From positions 1 to 64,000 of the forward strand of contig NZ_BMIQ01000011.1 of assembly GCF_014642635.1 (NCBI RefSeq): a DNA stretch of 64,000 bases, read 5' to 3'. The translations under genes were made by a program, and so were the position numbers. Below the pieces are notes generated by a model. The model was not told the origin of the DNA. It did not search any database and worked only from the letters and a program-made list of their open reading frames with translations. Below, piece after piece: positions 8,141 through 17,123 of the stretch; the stretch's first letter is position 1, and every line of letters begins with the position of its first letter. Origin of the DNA: Aureimonas endophytica. GTDB taxonomy: Bacteria > Pseudomonadota > Alphaproteobacteria > Rhizobiales > Rhizobiaceae.

Positions 8141-9456
8141 GCGCCGCTTCCCTCCCCGGCCGGAACCGGCGGCGGCAGCTCCAGGAAGAGCGCGACCGCC
8201 GTGCCGCGCCCGTCCGTGCGCCGCTGGATCTGGAACTGCGCGCCGACGAGGCGGGCGCGCGTCTGCATGTTGCGGATGCCGCCCACCCGCTTGCGGCTCT
8301 GGAGCGAGGCGAAGCCGATGCCGTCGTCGCGGATCTCGATCAGCATGAAATCCGCCCCGCCCCGCCGCTCGCGGCGCAGCTCCACCTCGATCAGCGAGGG
8401 CTCGGCATGGTGGGCGGCATTGTTCACCGCCTCCTGCACGATGCGGAAGAGCGCGACGCGCAGGGGCTCGGCCAGGTCCTCGACGCAGCCCTCGCTCCGG
8501 TCGAGGAAGCGCCAGGCGATGGTCGTCGCGCCGCCGCCGAGCGCCCGGCCGAGAAAGTCCTCGATGCCTTCGGCGAGGCCGAAGAGCTGGAGGATGTTCG
8601 GCCGGGCGTCGTCGATGATCTCCCGCAGCTCGCGGATGCAGCGCCCGAGCCCGCCGGCGATCGGCTCCAGCATGTCCGGCGCGAGCGCCGCCTCGCCGCG
8701 CAGCCGCTCGACATGGCGCAGGAGGCGCGTCAGGTCGGCGAGCGTCAGGTCGTGGAGATCCATGCCGATGCGCTGGCGCTCGCGCTCCAGCTCCTCGGTG
8801 AGGCGCAGCGCCCCTTCGCGGAAGGCCTCCTCGCGCGCCCTCCCCTCCGCCTCCTCGATGGCGAGCCGGCGGGCGTCCTCCGTGGCGCGCAGCGCGAAGA
8901 AATAGGGGGCGAGCATGTCGGCGACATGCCGGGCGAAGGGAATGTCCGCCTCGTCGTAGAGATCGCGCGCCCGGCTGGAACAGGAGAAGGCGCCGATGAT
9001 CTCGCCGCGCACCAGGAGCGGCACGTGGATGCGGCTGCGCAGCGCCGCGTCGAGGATCGGATGGGCGAAGGCCCCGGCGAAGTGGAAGCGCGGATCGACC
9101 ATCGCGTCGCCCGTCATCATGAAGGGCGTCTCGCCGAGAAGCACGGCGCGGATCGGGCTGCCCTCCACCGGATGCGGCCGTTCGTTGAGGCTCCAGTCGG
9201 TATGAGCGCCCGCCTCGTAGGCGACATGCATGTCGCGGCGCAGGATGCAGACGTCGAGATGGTCGTGCGGCAGCACGTCCTGCAACTCGTCCGACACGGC
9301 CTGGATGGCGGTCTGGAAGTCGAGCTGGCCGGCCAGCGCCTTCGACACGTGGAGCAGGCGCCGGAACACGGCCTCCGGGCCGAGCCTCGGCCGGAGCGCG
9401 CCGCCTTCGGCGGAAGCGAGGGGCTGAACCGCTTGCGTCATCGCATTGAAGTGCAT
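8137..9456 (-). CDS. GAF-domain sensor histidine kinase (HisKA_3 type)
   Basis: About 439 residues from the ATG at 9456, or 434 from the next ATG at 9441. There is no membrane segment. A GAF domain spans roughly residues 25-190. A coiled linker leads to a HisKA_3 dimerisation helix with phospho-acceptor His235 in MDLHDLT. A HATPase follows with the N box QEAVNNAAHHA and G box IRDDGIGF. This is the NarX/DegS-like class that partners with NarL-type regulators, consistent with the overlapping response regulator downstream. The GAF domain implies a soluble cytoplasmic signal, perhaps a small ligand. A longer reading frame to 9675 would overlap the divergent sugar-binding gene and is not favoured. 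Confidence 0.88.
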   Translation of the reverse strand: MHFNAMTQAVQPLASAEGGALRPRLGPEAVFRRLLHVSKALAGQLDFQTAIQAVSDELQDVLPHDHLDVCILRRDMHVAYEAGAHTDWSLNERPHPVEGSPIRAVLLGETPFMMTGDAMVDPRFHFAGAFAHPILDAALRSRIHVPLLVRGEIIGAFSCSSRARDLYDEADIPFARHVADMLAPYFFALRATEDARRLAIEEAEGRAREEAFREGALRLTEELERERQRIGMDLHDLTLADLTRLLRHVERLRGEAALAPDMLEPIAGGLGRCIRELREIIDDARPNILQLFGLAEGIEDFLGRALGGGATTIAWRFLDRSEGCVEDLAEPLRVALFRIVQEAVNNAAHHAEPSLIEVELRRERRGGADFMLIEIRDDGIGFASLQSRKRVGGIRNMQTRARLVGAQFQIQRRTDGRGTAVALFLELPPPVPAGEGSGA

Positions 9457-9656
9457 CACGTTCGGCGCCGCCGCACCAGGGGAAAGGCGACGCCCGGCCG
9501 GCGCGATCCGGCAGCACGGTTGCGGGTTCCCGCAAAAGACATGCGGGTTCCGGGCTTCTCCGCCGCCGCGCCCTGCCGCACTCTCGCCGCCGATGCCATG
9601 CCGGGCCATCGCGCCGCGGCCGCCGACTGGGAGGTCGGCATCCTGGGGAGGAAGCC

Positions 9657-10676
9657 TTGAAGACGATTCTCGCACTCACTCTGTCCGCCGCGACGCTCGT
9701 CGGCGGGCTTTCCGGCGCGGCCTTCGCCGAGACGGCGGACAAGACCATCGCCCTGTCCAACAACTATGCCGGCAATTCCTGGCGCCAGGCGATGCTGGAC
9801 AGCTGGAAGAAGATCACGGGCAAGGCCGTCTCGGACGGCGTCGTGAAGAGCGCCGACGCCTTCACCACCGCCGAGAACCAGGCGACCGAGCAGGCCGCGC
9901 AGATCCAGAACATGATCCTGCAGGGCTATAGCGCCATCGTCATCAACTCGGCCTCGCCGACGGCGCTGAACGGCGCGGTGAAGGAAGCCTGCGACGCCGG
10001 CATCGTCGTCGTCTCCTTCGACGGCGTGGTCACCGAGCCCTGCGCCTGGCGCGTCGCGGTCGACTTCAAGAAGATGGGCGCCGGCCAGCTCGACTATCTC
10101 GCCAAGCGCTATCCGGACGGCGGCAATCTCCTGGAGATCCGGGGCCTCGCCGGCACTTCGGTCGATACCGAGATCCATGACGGCATCGCCGCCGGCGTTT
10201 CCGCCAATTCGAAGTTCAAGGTGGTCAGCGCCGTGCAGGGCGACTGGACGCAGACCGTCGCCCAGAAGTCGGTCGCGGGCGTGCTGCCGAGCCTGCCGCA
10301 GGTCGTCGGCGTCGTGACGCAGGGCGGCGACGGCTTCGGCGCGGCGGAAGCCTTCAAGGCGGCCGGGCGCCCGACCCCGACCATCATCCTCGGCAATCGC
10401 GACGACGAGCTGCGCTGGTGGAAGGCACAGAAGGACGCTTCCGGCTACGAGACCATGTCGGTCTCCATCGCCCCGGGCGTCTCCACCCTCGCCTTCTGGG
10501 TGGCCCAGCAGATCCTCGACGGCCAGGACGTGCCGAAGGACCTCGTCGTGCCCTTCCTGTCGATCGACCAGGCGGGCCTCGAAAAGGCGCTGGAGAACAC
10601 GCAGGCCGGCGGCGTCGCCAATGTCGAATATTCGCTCGACGACGCCAAGAAGGTGATCGCGGCGGCGAAGAAGTAA
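9657..10676 (+). CDS. Sugar ABC transporter, periplasmic binding protein
   Basis: A 339-residue protein with a clear signal peptide (cleavage after about residue 24, AFA). A periplasmic-binding-protein fold of the ribose/LacI type follows (SNNYAGNSWRQAM, IQNMILQGYSAIVIN, VVSFDG). The start is TTG at 9657, fixed by a strong GGGGAGGAAGCC just before it; no ATG is available at that position. It heads an operon with an ATPase, two permeases and an SMP-30 lactonase, so the ligand may be a sugar or aldonate. Between this gene and the ATPase lies a hairpin element (10713-10854) of the kind that can separate expression levels of binding protein and membrane parts. Confidence 0.88.
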   Translation: MKTILALTLSAATLVGGLSGAAFAETADKTIALSNNYAGNSWRQAMLDSWKKITGKAVSDGVVKSADAFTTAENQATEQAAQIQNMILQGYSAIVINSASPTALNGAVKEACDAGIVVVSFDGVVTEPCAWRVAVDFKKMGAGQLDYLAKRYPDGGNLLEIRGLAGTSVDTEIHDGIAAGVSANSKFKVVSAVQGDWTQTVAQKSVAGVLPSLPQVVGVVTQGGDGFGAAEAFKAAGRPTPTIILGNRDDELRWWKAQKDASGYETMSVSIAPGVSTLAFWVAQQILDGQDVPKDLVVPFLSIDQAGLEKALENTQAGGVANVEYSLDDAKKVIAAAKK

Positions 10677-10712
10677 GAGGGGCCTACCCCTTCCGGGCGA
10701 CGGCTCCGCCGC

Positions 10713-10854
10713 CTTCTTCTCCCCTGCGGGGAGAAGTGGCCGGCAGGCCGATGAGGGGCGGCGCTCCGGCGCCGTCCAATGCTGACGGCGCTCGGCTTCG
10801 CCGACCCCTCACCCGGCCCGCTTCGCGGTCCACCCTCTCCCCGCCGGGGAGAGG
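10713..10854. repeat. Composite hairpin element, type A, inside the sugar ABC operon
   Basis: Left hairpin CTTCTCCCC-TGC-GGGGAGAAG near 10716-10736 and right hairpin CCTCTCCCCGCCGGGGAGAGG ending at 10854. They are separated by a segment that itself holds GATGAGGGG and CCCCTCACC as inverted partners. The same architecture occurs three times in the array at 54131-55320. Here it sits between a binding-protein gene and its ATPase gene on the same strand. Confidence 0.8.
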
Positions 10855-10937
10855 AATGGCGCCCTTCCGTCCGGCGGAGCGACGGGCGTCTCTTCTCGTA
10901 ATCCCAACCCGATCCGCTTCGATAGGCCGAGTCCCAC

Positions 10938-12455
10938 ATGTCCCAGTCCGCAGGGGAAAAGCAGTCCGGAGCGGAAAAGACTCCCTCCCCCGCCGCACCC
11001 CTCATCCGCCTCACCGGCATCGCCAAGAGCTTCGGGGCGGTGCGGGCGTTGCGCGGGGTCGATCTCGACATCCGGGCGGGCGAATGTCTCGGCCTTGCCG
11101 GGCATAACGGCGCCGGCAAGTCGACCCTGATGCAGGTTCTGGCCGGCAATGTCCTGCCGGACGAGGGGGGTCTGGCGATCGGCGGCGAGGATCTCACCGC
11201 CCGCTACGGCGTCGCGCGGGCGCGGGCCGGCGGCGTCGCCTGCGTCTTCCAGGAACTCTCGCTCTGCCCCAACCTCTCGGTGGTCGAGAACACGCGCATC
11301 CGCCAGCCGGCCCTGAAGGGGTTCGGCTGGCGCGCCCGCGCCGGCGCGCTGATCACGGCCAAGCTCGACGAGATCTTTCCCGGCCACGGCATCCGCCCGA
11401 CTGAGCTCGTGTCGGATCTCGCCCTCGGCCAGCGCCAGATGGTCGAGATCGCCAGCACCTTCGCCGCGACGGGCGAGGCGCCGCGCCTCGTCATCCTCGA
11501 CGAGCCGACCTCCTCGCTCGATGCCAGCGTCGCCGCCCAGCTTCTCGCCTTCGTGCGCCGCTTCGTCGGCGCCGGCGGCTCGATCATCCTCATCTCGCAT
11601 ATTCTCGGCGAGATCCTCTCGACCTGCGACCGCATCGCGGTGATGAGCGACGGGCGCGTGGTGGATCTGCGGCCCGCCGCCCGTTTCGACCGCCATTCGC
11701 TGGTCGAGGCGATGGGCCATGTCGCGGCGCACGAGACCGGCGAGGACGGCGAAGCCGCCGCGGCCGAGCGCTCGGCCGCGCCCGTCGTCGCCTCTGCCGC
11801 GACGCCGAAGGGCGGCGCGATCCGGCTGGAGGCGCGGCGCGGCGAGATCGTCGGGCTCGCCGGGCTCGCCGGCCACGGCCAGACCGGGCTCCTCGTCCTT
11901 CTCCACAACGCCGCCTATCGCCGCTCGCGCTATGCGCGGCTCGACGGCCGCGTCGCCTTCGTCGCCGGCGACCGCCAGACGGACGGCGTCTTTCCGCTCT
12001 GGTCGATCGGCGAGAACGTCACGATCCGCTCGCTCGGCGCCCTCCAGCGCTTCGGCCTCATCGATCCGGCGCGCTCGCGCCGGCTGGAGGAGGACTGGCA
12101 GCGCCGCATCGCCATCCGCACGCCGGACATGGACAACAACATCCTGACCCTCTCGGGCGGCAACCAGCAGAAGGCGCTCTTCGCCAGAGCGCTCGCCTCC
12201 GATGCCGACATCATCCTGATGGACGACCCGATGCGCGGCGTCGACATCGGCACCAAGCAGGAAGTCTACGCCCTGGTGCGGGCCGAGGCGGCGAAGGGAC
12301 GGACCTTCGTCTGGTACACGACGGAATTCGACGAATTGAAGAGCTGCGATCACATCTACGTCTTCCGCGCCGGGCGCATCGTCGCCGACCTGCCGCGCCA
12401 CGAACTCTCGGAACGGCGCATCCTCCAGTCCTCCTTCGAGGACGAAGCGGCATGA
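10938..12455 (+). CDS. Sugar ABC transporter, fused double ATPase
   Basis: A 505-residue RbsA/XylG/MglA-type protein with two nucleotide-binding halves. The first has an intact Walker A (GHNGAGKST), a signature region [11 protein letters not shown] and Walker [12 protein letters not shown]. The second has a degenerate P-loop (GLAGHGQTG), as is usual for this class, with signature [15 protein letters not shown] and [11 protein letters not shown]. It energises import with the two downstream permeases, acting as the cytoplasmic ATPase. Its stop overlaps the first permease start by 4 bp. The exact sugar cannot be assigned from the ATPase. Confidence 0.92.
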   Translation: MSQSAGEKQSGAEKTPSPAAPLIRLTGIAKSFGAVRALRGVDLDIRAGECLGLAGHNGAGKSTLMQVLAGNVLPDEGGLAIGGEDLTARYGVARARAGGVACVFQELSLCPNLSVVENTRIRQPALKGFGWRARAGALITAKLDEIFPGHGIRPTELVSDLALGQRQMVEIASTFAATGEAPRLVILDEPTSSLDASVAAQLLAFVRRFVGAGGSIILISHILGEILSTCDRIAVMSDGRVVDLRPAARFDRHSLVEAMGHVAAHETGEDGEAAAAERSAAPVVASAATPKGGAIRLEARRGEIVGLAGLAGHGQTGLLVLLHNAAYRRSRYARLDGRVAFVAGDRQTDGVFPLWSIGENVTIRSLGALQRFGLIDPARSRRLEEDWQRRIAIRTPDMDNNILTLSGGNQQKALFARALASDADIILMDDPMRGVDIGTKQEVYALVRAEAAKGRTFVWYTTEFDELKSCDHIYVFRAGRIVADLPRHELSERRILQSSFEDEAA

Positions 12456-13396
12456 ACGGCCTTCTCGCCAATCCGCGCTTCCTGCGCGCCGCGCTGCCGC
12501 CGGTCTCGCTGGTCCTGATCCTCGCGGTGATCTTCATCGTCCAGCCGCGGGCGATGAGCTATCTCGGGCTCAACCTAATGCTGAACCTGGCGCTGCCGAT
12601 CGCGCTCGCGACGATCGCGCAGCTCTGCGTCATCACCGTCAACGATCTCGATCTCTCGATCGGCGCCTTCGTCAGCCTCGTCGCCTGTATCGGCGCGACG
12701 ATCCTGCCGGTCTCGCCGCTTCTCGGCATCCTCGCCCTTCTCGGCTGCATCGCGGTCTATGCCGGGCTCGGCGCCCTGATCCACTGGCGCAACCTGCCCT
12801 CCATCGTCGTGACGCTCGGTATGAGCTTCGTCTGGCTCGGCGCGGCGGTGCTGCTCCTGCCCTCGCCCGGCGGCAGCGCCCCGGCCTGGCTCTCCGCCCT
12901 CGTCAAGCTGAAGACGCCGCTCGTGCCCTTCGCCATTCTCGCCAGCGCCGTCCTCGCGCTCGTCACGCATCTCTTCCTGATGCGCTCCTCGGTCGGCACC
13001 GTTTTGCGCGGCGCCGGCGGCAGCCCGCAGGCGGTGCGCCGCGCCGGCTGGTCGCTGCTCAAGGCCAAGATGGCGATGTACGGGCTCTGCGGCCTGTTCG
13101 GCACGCTGTCGGGCCTTGTCCTCGTCGGGCTCACCACCTCGGCCGACGCCAATATCGCGCTGCGCTACACGCTGCTTTCGATCGCCGGCGTCATTCTCGG
13201 CGGCGGCGAGTTCACCGGCGGGCGCGTTTCGCCGGTCGGCGCCGTCCTCGGCGCCCTGACGCTGACGCTCGCCGGCTCGCTTCTCTCCTTCCTGCGCATT
13301 TCGCCCGACTGGCAGATCGGCGCGCAGGGCGCGATCCTCATCGTCGTCCTGGCGCTGCGGGCCCTCGTCAACCAGACCGAAAGGAAGGCGGCATGA
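12452..13396 (+). CDS. Sugar ABC transporter permease 1 (BPD_transp_2)
   Basis: A 314-residue inner-membrane protein with about eight to ten hydrophobic segments and the RbsC-family pattern [16 protein letters not shown] near the N-terminus and [19 protein letters not shown] towards the C-terminus. It pairs with the next permease as a heterodimeric channel. The ATGA overlaps on both sides (with the ATPase before and the second permease after) show tight translational coupling. The start at 12452 is set by that overlap. Confidence 0.92.
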   Translation: MNGLLANPRFLRAALPPVSLVLILAVIFIVQPRAMSYLGLNLMLNLALPIALATIAQLCVITVNDLDLSIGAFVSLVACIGATILPVSPLLGILALLGCIAVYAGLGALIHWRNLPSIVVTLGMSFVWLGAAVLLLPSPGGSAPAWLSALVKLKTPLVPFAILASAVLALVTHLFLMRSSVGTVLRGAGGSPQAVRRAGWSLLKAKMAMYGLCGLFGTLSGLVLVGLTTSADANIALRYTLLSIAGVILGGGEFTGGRVSPVGAVLGALTLTLAGSLLSFLRISPDWQIGAQGAILIVVLALRALVNQTERKAA

Positions 13397-14361
13397 GCGC
13401 GGCCGTCCGCAAGCCGCGCCTCGGCGGCATGGGCCGGATGCCCTGGGCCTTCTCCTTCGCCGGGGCGCTGGCGATCTTCGCCGCCACCGTCGCCTTCACC
13501 GGCGGCACCGGCGCCGGCCAGATCCTGACGACGGCGCTGACCTTCGCCACGATGTATGTGATCGTCGGCCTCGGCCAGATGTTCGTCGTGACGACGGGGC
13601 CGGGCAATGTCGACCTGTCGATCCCGGCGACGATCGCGCTCGCCGGCACGATCGCCATGGTGGTGATGGACGGGCGGGACGCGCTGGTGCCGCTCGGCCT
13701 CGCCGCCGCGCTCGGCACCGGCATCGCCGTCGGCTGCTTCAACTACGCGCTGATCCGCCTTCTCTCCATCCCGCCGATCATCGCCACGCTTTCGGCGAGC
13801 TTCCTCGTCCAGTCGGTGGCGATCGCCTATGGACGGGGCCTGCGCGTGCGCCCGCCGGAGGGCTTCGCCGCCTTCACCACCGGGCGCGTCGCGGGCATTC
13901 CCTATCTCGCCATCGCGACGCTCGCCCTCTGCCTCGTCATGGCCGTCCTCCTGCATCGCACGGTCTATGGCCGCTCCGTCTCGGCCATCGGCCAGAACAG
14001 CCGCGCCGCCGGGCTCGCCGGCATCCGCGTCGACCGGGTGCGCTTTCTGACCTATGTCCTCTCCGCCGCGCTGGCCGGCCTGTGCGGCGCCGTCCTCGCC
14101 GGCTTCTCGGGCGGCTCGTCGCTGAACATGGGCGAGGAATATCTCCTCGCCTCGATCGCGGTCGTGGTGGTCGGCGGCTCCTCGGTCTCGGGCGGCCAGT
14201 CGAATGTCGCGGGGCTCTGGGGCGCCTCGCTCTTCCTCTATCTCCTCGTCACCATGCTCAACACCTTCGGCGTCGGCGCCGGCTTACGCCTCCTGCTCAC
14301 TGGCCTTATCATCATCGCCATCATCACTATCGCCGGTGGCCCGAAATCCGGCCGCGCCTGA
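13393..14361 (+). CDS. Sugar ABC transporter permease 2 (BPD_transp_2)
   Basis: A 322-residue RbsC-type permease with many membrane helices. It carries NVDLSIPATIALAGTIAM and, near the end, VVVVGGSSVSGGQSNVAG, the usual EAA-like family block. It completes the importer with 12452-13396. Two different permease genes are a feature of some rhizobial ribose-type systems, in contrast to a homodimeric RbsC. The lactonase gene starts 9 bp after its stop. Confidence 0.92.
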   Translation: MSAAVRKPRLGGMGRMPWAFSFAGALAIFAATVAFTGGTGAGQILTTALTFATMYVIVGLGQMFVVTTGPGNVDLSIPATIALAGTIAMVVMDGRDALVPLGLAAALGTGIAVGCFNYALIRLLSIPPIIATLSASFLVQSVAIAYGRGLRVRPPEGFAAFTTGRVAGIPYLAIATLALCLVMAVLLHRTVYGRSVSAIGQNSRAAGLAGIRVDRVRFLTYVLSAALAGLCGAVLAGFSGGSSLNMGEEYLLASIAVVVVGGSSVSGGQSNVAGLWGASLFLYLLVTMLNTFGVGAGLRLLLTGLIIIAIITIAGGPKSGRA

Positions 14362-14370
14362 GTTGTCCCG

Positions 14371-15261
14371 ATGCTCTACGACGTTCAAGATCCCCGTTTC
14401 GCCGAAGTGGCGCTCATCAATGTCGCGCTGGAGCGGCTGCATACCGGCTGCCGCTGGGCGGAAGGGCCGGTCTGGTTCGGCGATGCCGGCGCGCTCCTCT
14501 GGAGCGACATCCCGAACGACCGCATCCTGCGCTGGATTCCAGAGGTCGGCACCCATGTCTTCCGGGCGCCCGCCGGCCATACCAACGGCCATACGCGCGA
14601 CAATACCGGACGCCTCGTCTCCTGCGAGCACGGCGCCCGGCGCGTGACGCGCACGGAGCCGGACGGCGGGCTGACCGTCCTTGCCGAGAGCTTCGAGGGC
14701 CGGCGCCTCAATTCGCCGAACGACGTCGTCGTCCATCGCGACGGCTCGGTCTGGTTCACCGACCCGAATTACGGCATCCGCGACGATTACGAGGGCCACA
14801 AGGCCGAGCAGGAACAGCCCTGCCAGGGCGTCTACCGCATCGATCCCGCCAGCGGCGCGGTGACGCGCGTCGCCGAGGATTTCGGCCAGCCGAACGGGCT
14901 CGCCTTCTCGCCCGACCAGTCGCTGCTCTACATCGCCGATTCCGCCGGCAGCCACGATCCGCAGGGGCGGCGCCATATCCGCCGCTTCCGCGTCGAGGGC
15001 GACCGCCTCGCGGGCGGCGAGGTCTTCGCGACGATCGACAAGGGCGTGCCGGACGGGATGCGCGTCGATACCGAAGGCCGCGTCTGGTCGAGCGCCGCCG
15101 ACGGCATCCATGTCTTCCATCCCGACGGCACGCGCCTCGGTAAGATCCTGGTGCCGGAGGTCGTCGCCAATCTCTGCTTCGGCGGCCCGAAGCGGAACCG
15201 CCTCTTCATCGCCGCGACGACCTCGATCTACGCGATCTACGTCCGGGCGCGCGGCTGCTGA
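14371..15261 (+). CDS. SMP-30/gluconolactonase-family sugar lactone hydrolase
   Basis: A 296-residue six-bladed beta-propeller protein. It has the metal-binding Glu of RWAEGPVWFGD, the Asn of LNSPNDVVVHRDGSVWFTDP, the second Asn of FGQPNGLAFSPD and the Asp of VPDGMRVDTEGRVW. These four ligands match the SMP-30 catalytic site, so it should hydrolyse an aldono-lactone to the aldonic acid. As the last gene of the ABC operon it probably acts on the imported sugar after oxidation. The adjacent opposite-strand gluconate-5-dehydrogenase-like SDR fits the same aldonate theme. No signal peptide is visible, so it is likely cytoplasmic. Confidence 0.85.
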   Translation: MLYDVQDPRFAEVALINVALERLHTGCRWAEGPVWFGDAGALLWSDIPNDRILRWIPEVGTHVFRAPAGHTNGHTRDNTGRLVSCEHGARRVTRTEPDGGLTVLAESFEGRRLNSPNDVVVHRDGSVWFTDPNYGIRDDYEGHKAEQEQPCQGVYRIDPASGAVTRVAEDFGQPNGLAFSPDQSLLYIADSAGSHDPQGRRHIRRFRVEGDRLAGGEVFATIDKGVPDGMRVDTEGRVWSSAADGIHVFHPDGTRLGKILVPEVVANLCFGGPKRNRLFIAATTSIYAIYVRARGC

Positions 15262-15322
15262 CGGGCGGCGGCGTCAGAGCGTCGTACCGCCGCATCAGTG
15301 CTCGCCCGCGTCGTCTCCGCAT

Positions 15323-15458
15323 CGTCATCCCGGCCTTGAGCCGGGATCCATGCCTCGGCCGCGCCGCATCGAGACGGCCGCAGACGCGCGCCCTTCCCAT
15401 CGCTCCTCCCCCGTCGTGACGGGCTTGGAATGGATCCCGGCTCAAGGCCGGGATGACG
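15323..15458. repeat. Dispersed palindromic element, copy 2
   Basis: Perfect 26-bp arms at 15323-15348 and 15433-15458, identical in sequence to copy 1 at 481. It lies between the convergent lactonase and SDR genes and could act as a bidirectional hairpin at transcript ends. Confidence 0.85.
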
Positions 15459-15497
15459 AAGCGGAAGGGTCTGCCGGTGTCGGAAGGCGCGGCGGCG

Positions 15498-16265
15498 TCA
15501 GAGCGTCGCCAGCACGCCGCCGTCGACATAGAGAATCTGGCCGTTGACGAAATTCGAGGCGTCGGAGGCGAGGAAGATCGCGGCGCCCTGCAATTCCTCC
15601 ACCCGGCCCCAGCGGCCGGCGGGCGTGCGTTTCGTCAGCCAGTCGTTGAAGGCCGGGTCCTCGACCAGCGCCTGGTTGAGCGGCGTCTCGAAATAGCCGG
15701 GTCCGATGGCGTTGATCTGGAGCCCGTGCCGCGCCCAGTCGGTGCACATGCCCTTGGTGAGGTTCAGGACCGCGCCCTTCGTCGCCGTATAGGGCGCGAT
15801 CGAATAGCGGGCGGCATGGGCCTGGAGGCTGGCGATGTTGATGATCTTGCCGCGTCCGCGCGCGATCATCCCGCGCGCCACGGTCTGGCCGACGAAGAAG
15901 ACCGAATCGACATTCGCCCGCATGATCTCCGCCCAGGTCTCGGCCGGATAGTCCTCCAGCGGCGCGCGGCGCTGGATGCCGGCATTGTTGACGAGGATGT
16001 CGATCGCGCCGATCTCCGCCTCGATCCGCGCGATGCCGGCCTGGACGGCGGCGAGATCGGTGACGTCGAAGGCGGCATGGGCGATGTCGAACCCCTCGCC
16101 GCGCATCGCCTCGGCGGCGGCGGCGAGCTTCGCCTCGTCCCGGCCGTTCAGGACGATGCGAGCGCCCGCCCGCGCCAGCCCGAGGGCGAGCGCCTGGCCG
16201 ATGCCCTGGCTGGAGCCGGTGACGAGGGCCAGCCGGCCCGACAGGTCGAAGAGCGAAAGCGTCAT
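15498..16265 (-). CDS. SDR oxidoreductase, gluconate 5-dehydrogenase-like
   Basis: A 255-residue classical short-chain dehydrogenase. It has the TGSSQGIG cofactor loop at about 16-23, the NNAG block, an active-site Ser in NIASLQAHAARYS, YTATK with the catalytic Tyr and Lys, and a normal C-terminus DGGVLATL. The order and wording of its blocks resemble bacterial gluconate 5-dehydrogenase (IdnO/GNO-like), which interconverts gluconate and 5-ketogluconate. The nearby SMP-30 lactonase gives partial contextual support. It is followed on the same strand, 27 bp upstream, by another SDR, so the two are probably co-transcribed. Substrate is inferred. Confidence 0.82.
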   Translation of the reverse strand: MTLSLFDLSGRLALVTGSSQGIGQALALGLARAGARIVLNGRDEAKLAAAAEAMRGEGFDIAHAAFDVTDLAAVQAGIARIEAEIGAIDILVNNAGIQRRAPLEDYPAETWAEIMRANVDSVFFVGQTVARGMIARGRGKIINIASLQAHAARYSIAPYTATKGAVLNLTKGMCTDWARHGLQINAIGPGYFETPLNQALVEDPAFNDWLTKRTPAGRWGRVEELQGAAIFLASDASNFVNGQILYVDGGVLATL

Positions 16266-16292
16266 TGAGGTTTCCCTGGCGCGATCTTCGGC

Positions 16293-17036
16293 TCAGCCGC
16301 GCCCGACATAGGGCATGGTGCTCGCCATGACGGTGAGCGACAGGACATTGGCGTCCAGCGGCAGCGAGGCCATGTGGACGACGCTGCGCGCCACGTTGTC
16401 GAGGGCCATCACCGGTTCGGGCGCGACCGTGCCGTTCGCCTGGAGGACGCCCGTCGCCATGCGGCTCGTCATGTCGGAGGCGACATTGCCGATATCGATC
16501 TGGCCGACCGCGATGCCATGGGCGCGGCCGTCGAGCGCGCCGCTCTTCGTGAGACCGAGGACGCCGTGCTTCGTGGCGGTATAGGGCGCCGAATGCGGCC
16601 GGGGCGTATGGGCCGAGATCGAACCGTTGTTGATGATCCGCCCGCCCTTCGGCACTTGGCGCTTCATCACGCGGAAGGCCTCCCGCATGCAGAGAAAGAC
16701 GCCGGTGAGATTGGCGTCGACGGCGCGCCGCCAGTCCTCCAGCGGCAATTCGTCGATCGGCACCGGCGGCGCGCCCGTCCCGGCATTGTTGAAGAGAAGG
16801 TCGAGCCGGCCGAAATGCGCGATCGTCCGGTCGAACAGGGCCGCGACGCCCTCCGGGTCCGCGACGTCGGTCGGCAGCACCAGCGACGGGCCGGCGAGAC
16901 CCGCCGCCGTTTCCTCCAGCGCCTCACGGCGCCGGCCGGCGAGGACGAGGCGCCAGCCTTCCGCCGCGAGCGCCGTCGCCACCGCCCGGCCGATGCCGCT
17001 GCCCGCACCCGTCACGATCGCGACACCGCCCGTCAT
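16293..17036 (-). CDS. SDR family oxidoreductase
   Basis: A 247-residue classical SDR starting [16 protein letters not shown]. The start at 17036 is preferred because GAGGGGAC lies 6 bases upstream; an ATG 45 bases earlier lacks a ribosome site and gives an unlikely N-terminal extension. It has NNAG, an active-site region [23 protein letters not shown] with Ser, Tyr and Lys, and a C-terminus ending MPYVGRG. It is probably co-transcribed with the gluconate-dehydrogenase-like SDR. Substrate unknown. Confidence 0.85.
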   Translation of the reverse strand: MTGGVAIVTGAGSGIGRAVATALAAEGWRLVLAGRRREALEETAAGLAGPSLVLPTDVADPEGVAALFDRTIAHFGRLDLLFNNAGTGAPPVPIDELPLEDWRRAVDANLTGVFLCMREAFRVMKRQVPKGGRIINNGSISAHTPRPHSAPYTATKHGVLGLTKSGALDGRAHGIAVGQIDIGNVASDMTSRMATGVLQANGTVAPEPVMALDNVARSVVHMASLPLDANVLSLTVMASTMPYVGRG

Positions 17037-17123
17037 GTCCGTCCCCTCACCTTGCCCGCAACCGCTTGCGAAGGGCTCCATATAGGCCGCCCCATGGGCC
17101 GGGCCGAGGGTGGAGGGCGGGGA

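Noticed and set aside
8137-9675. Longer start for the GAF histidine kinase at 9675
   Set aside because: The extra 73 residues are low in complexity, overlap the divergent binding-protein start at 9657 and do not resemble a sensor domain.
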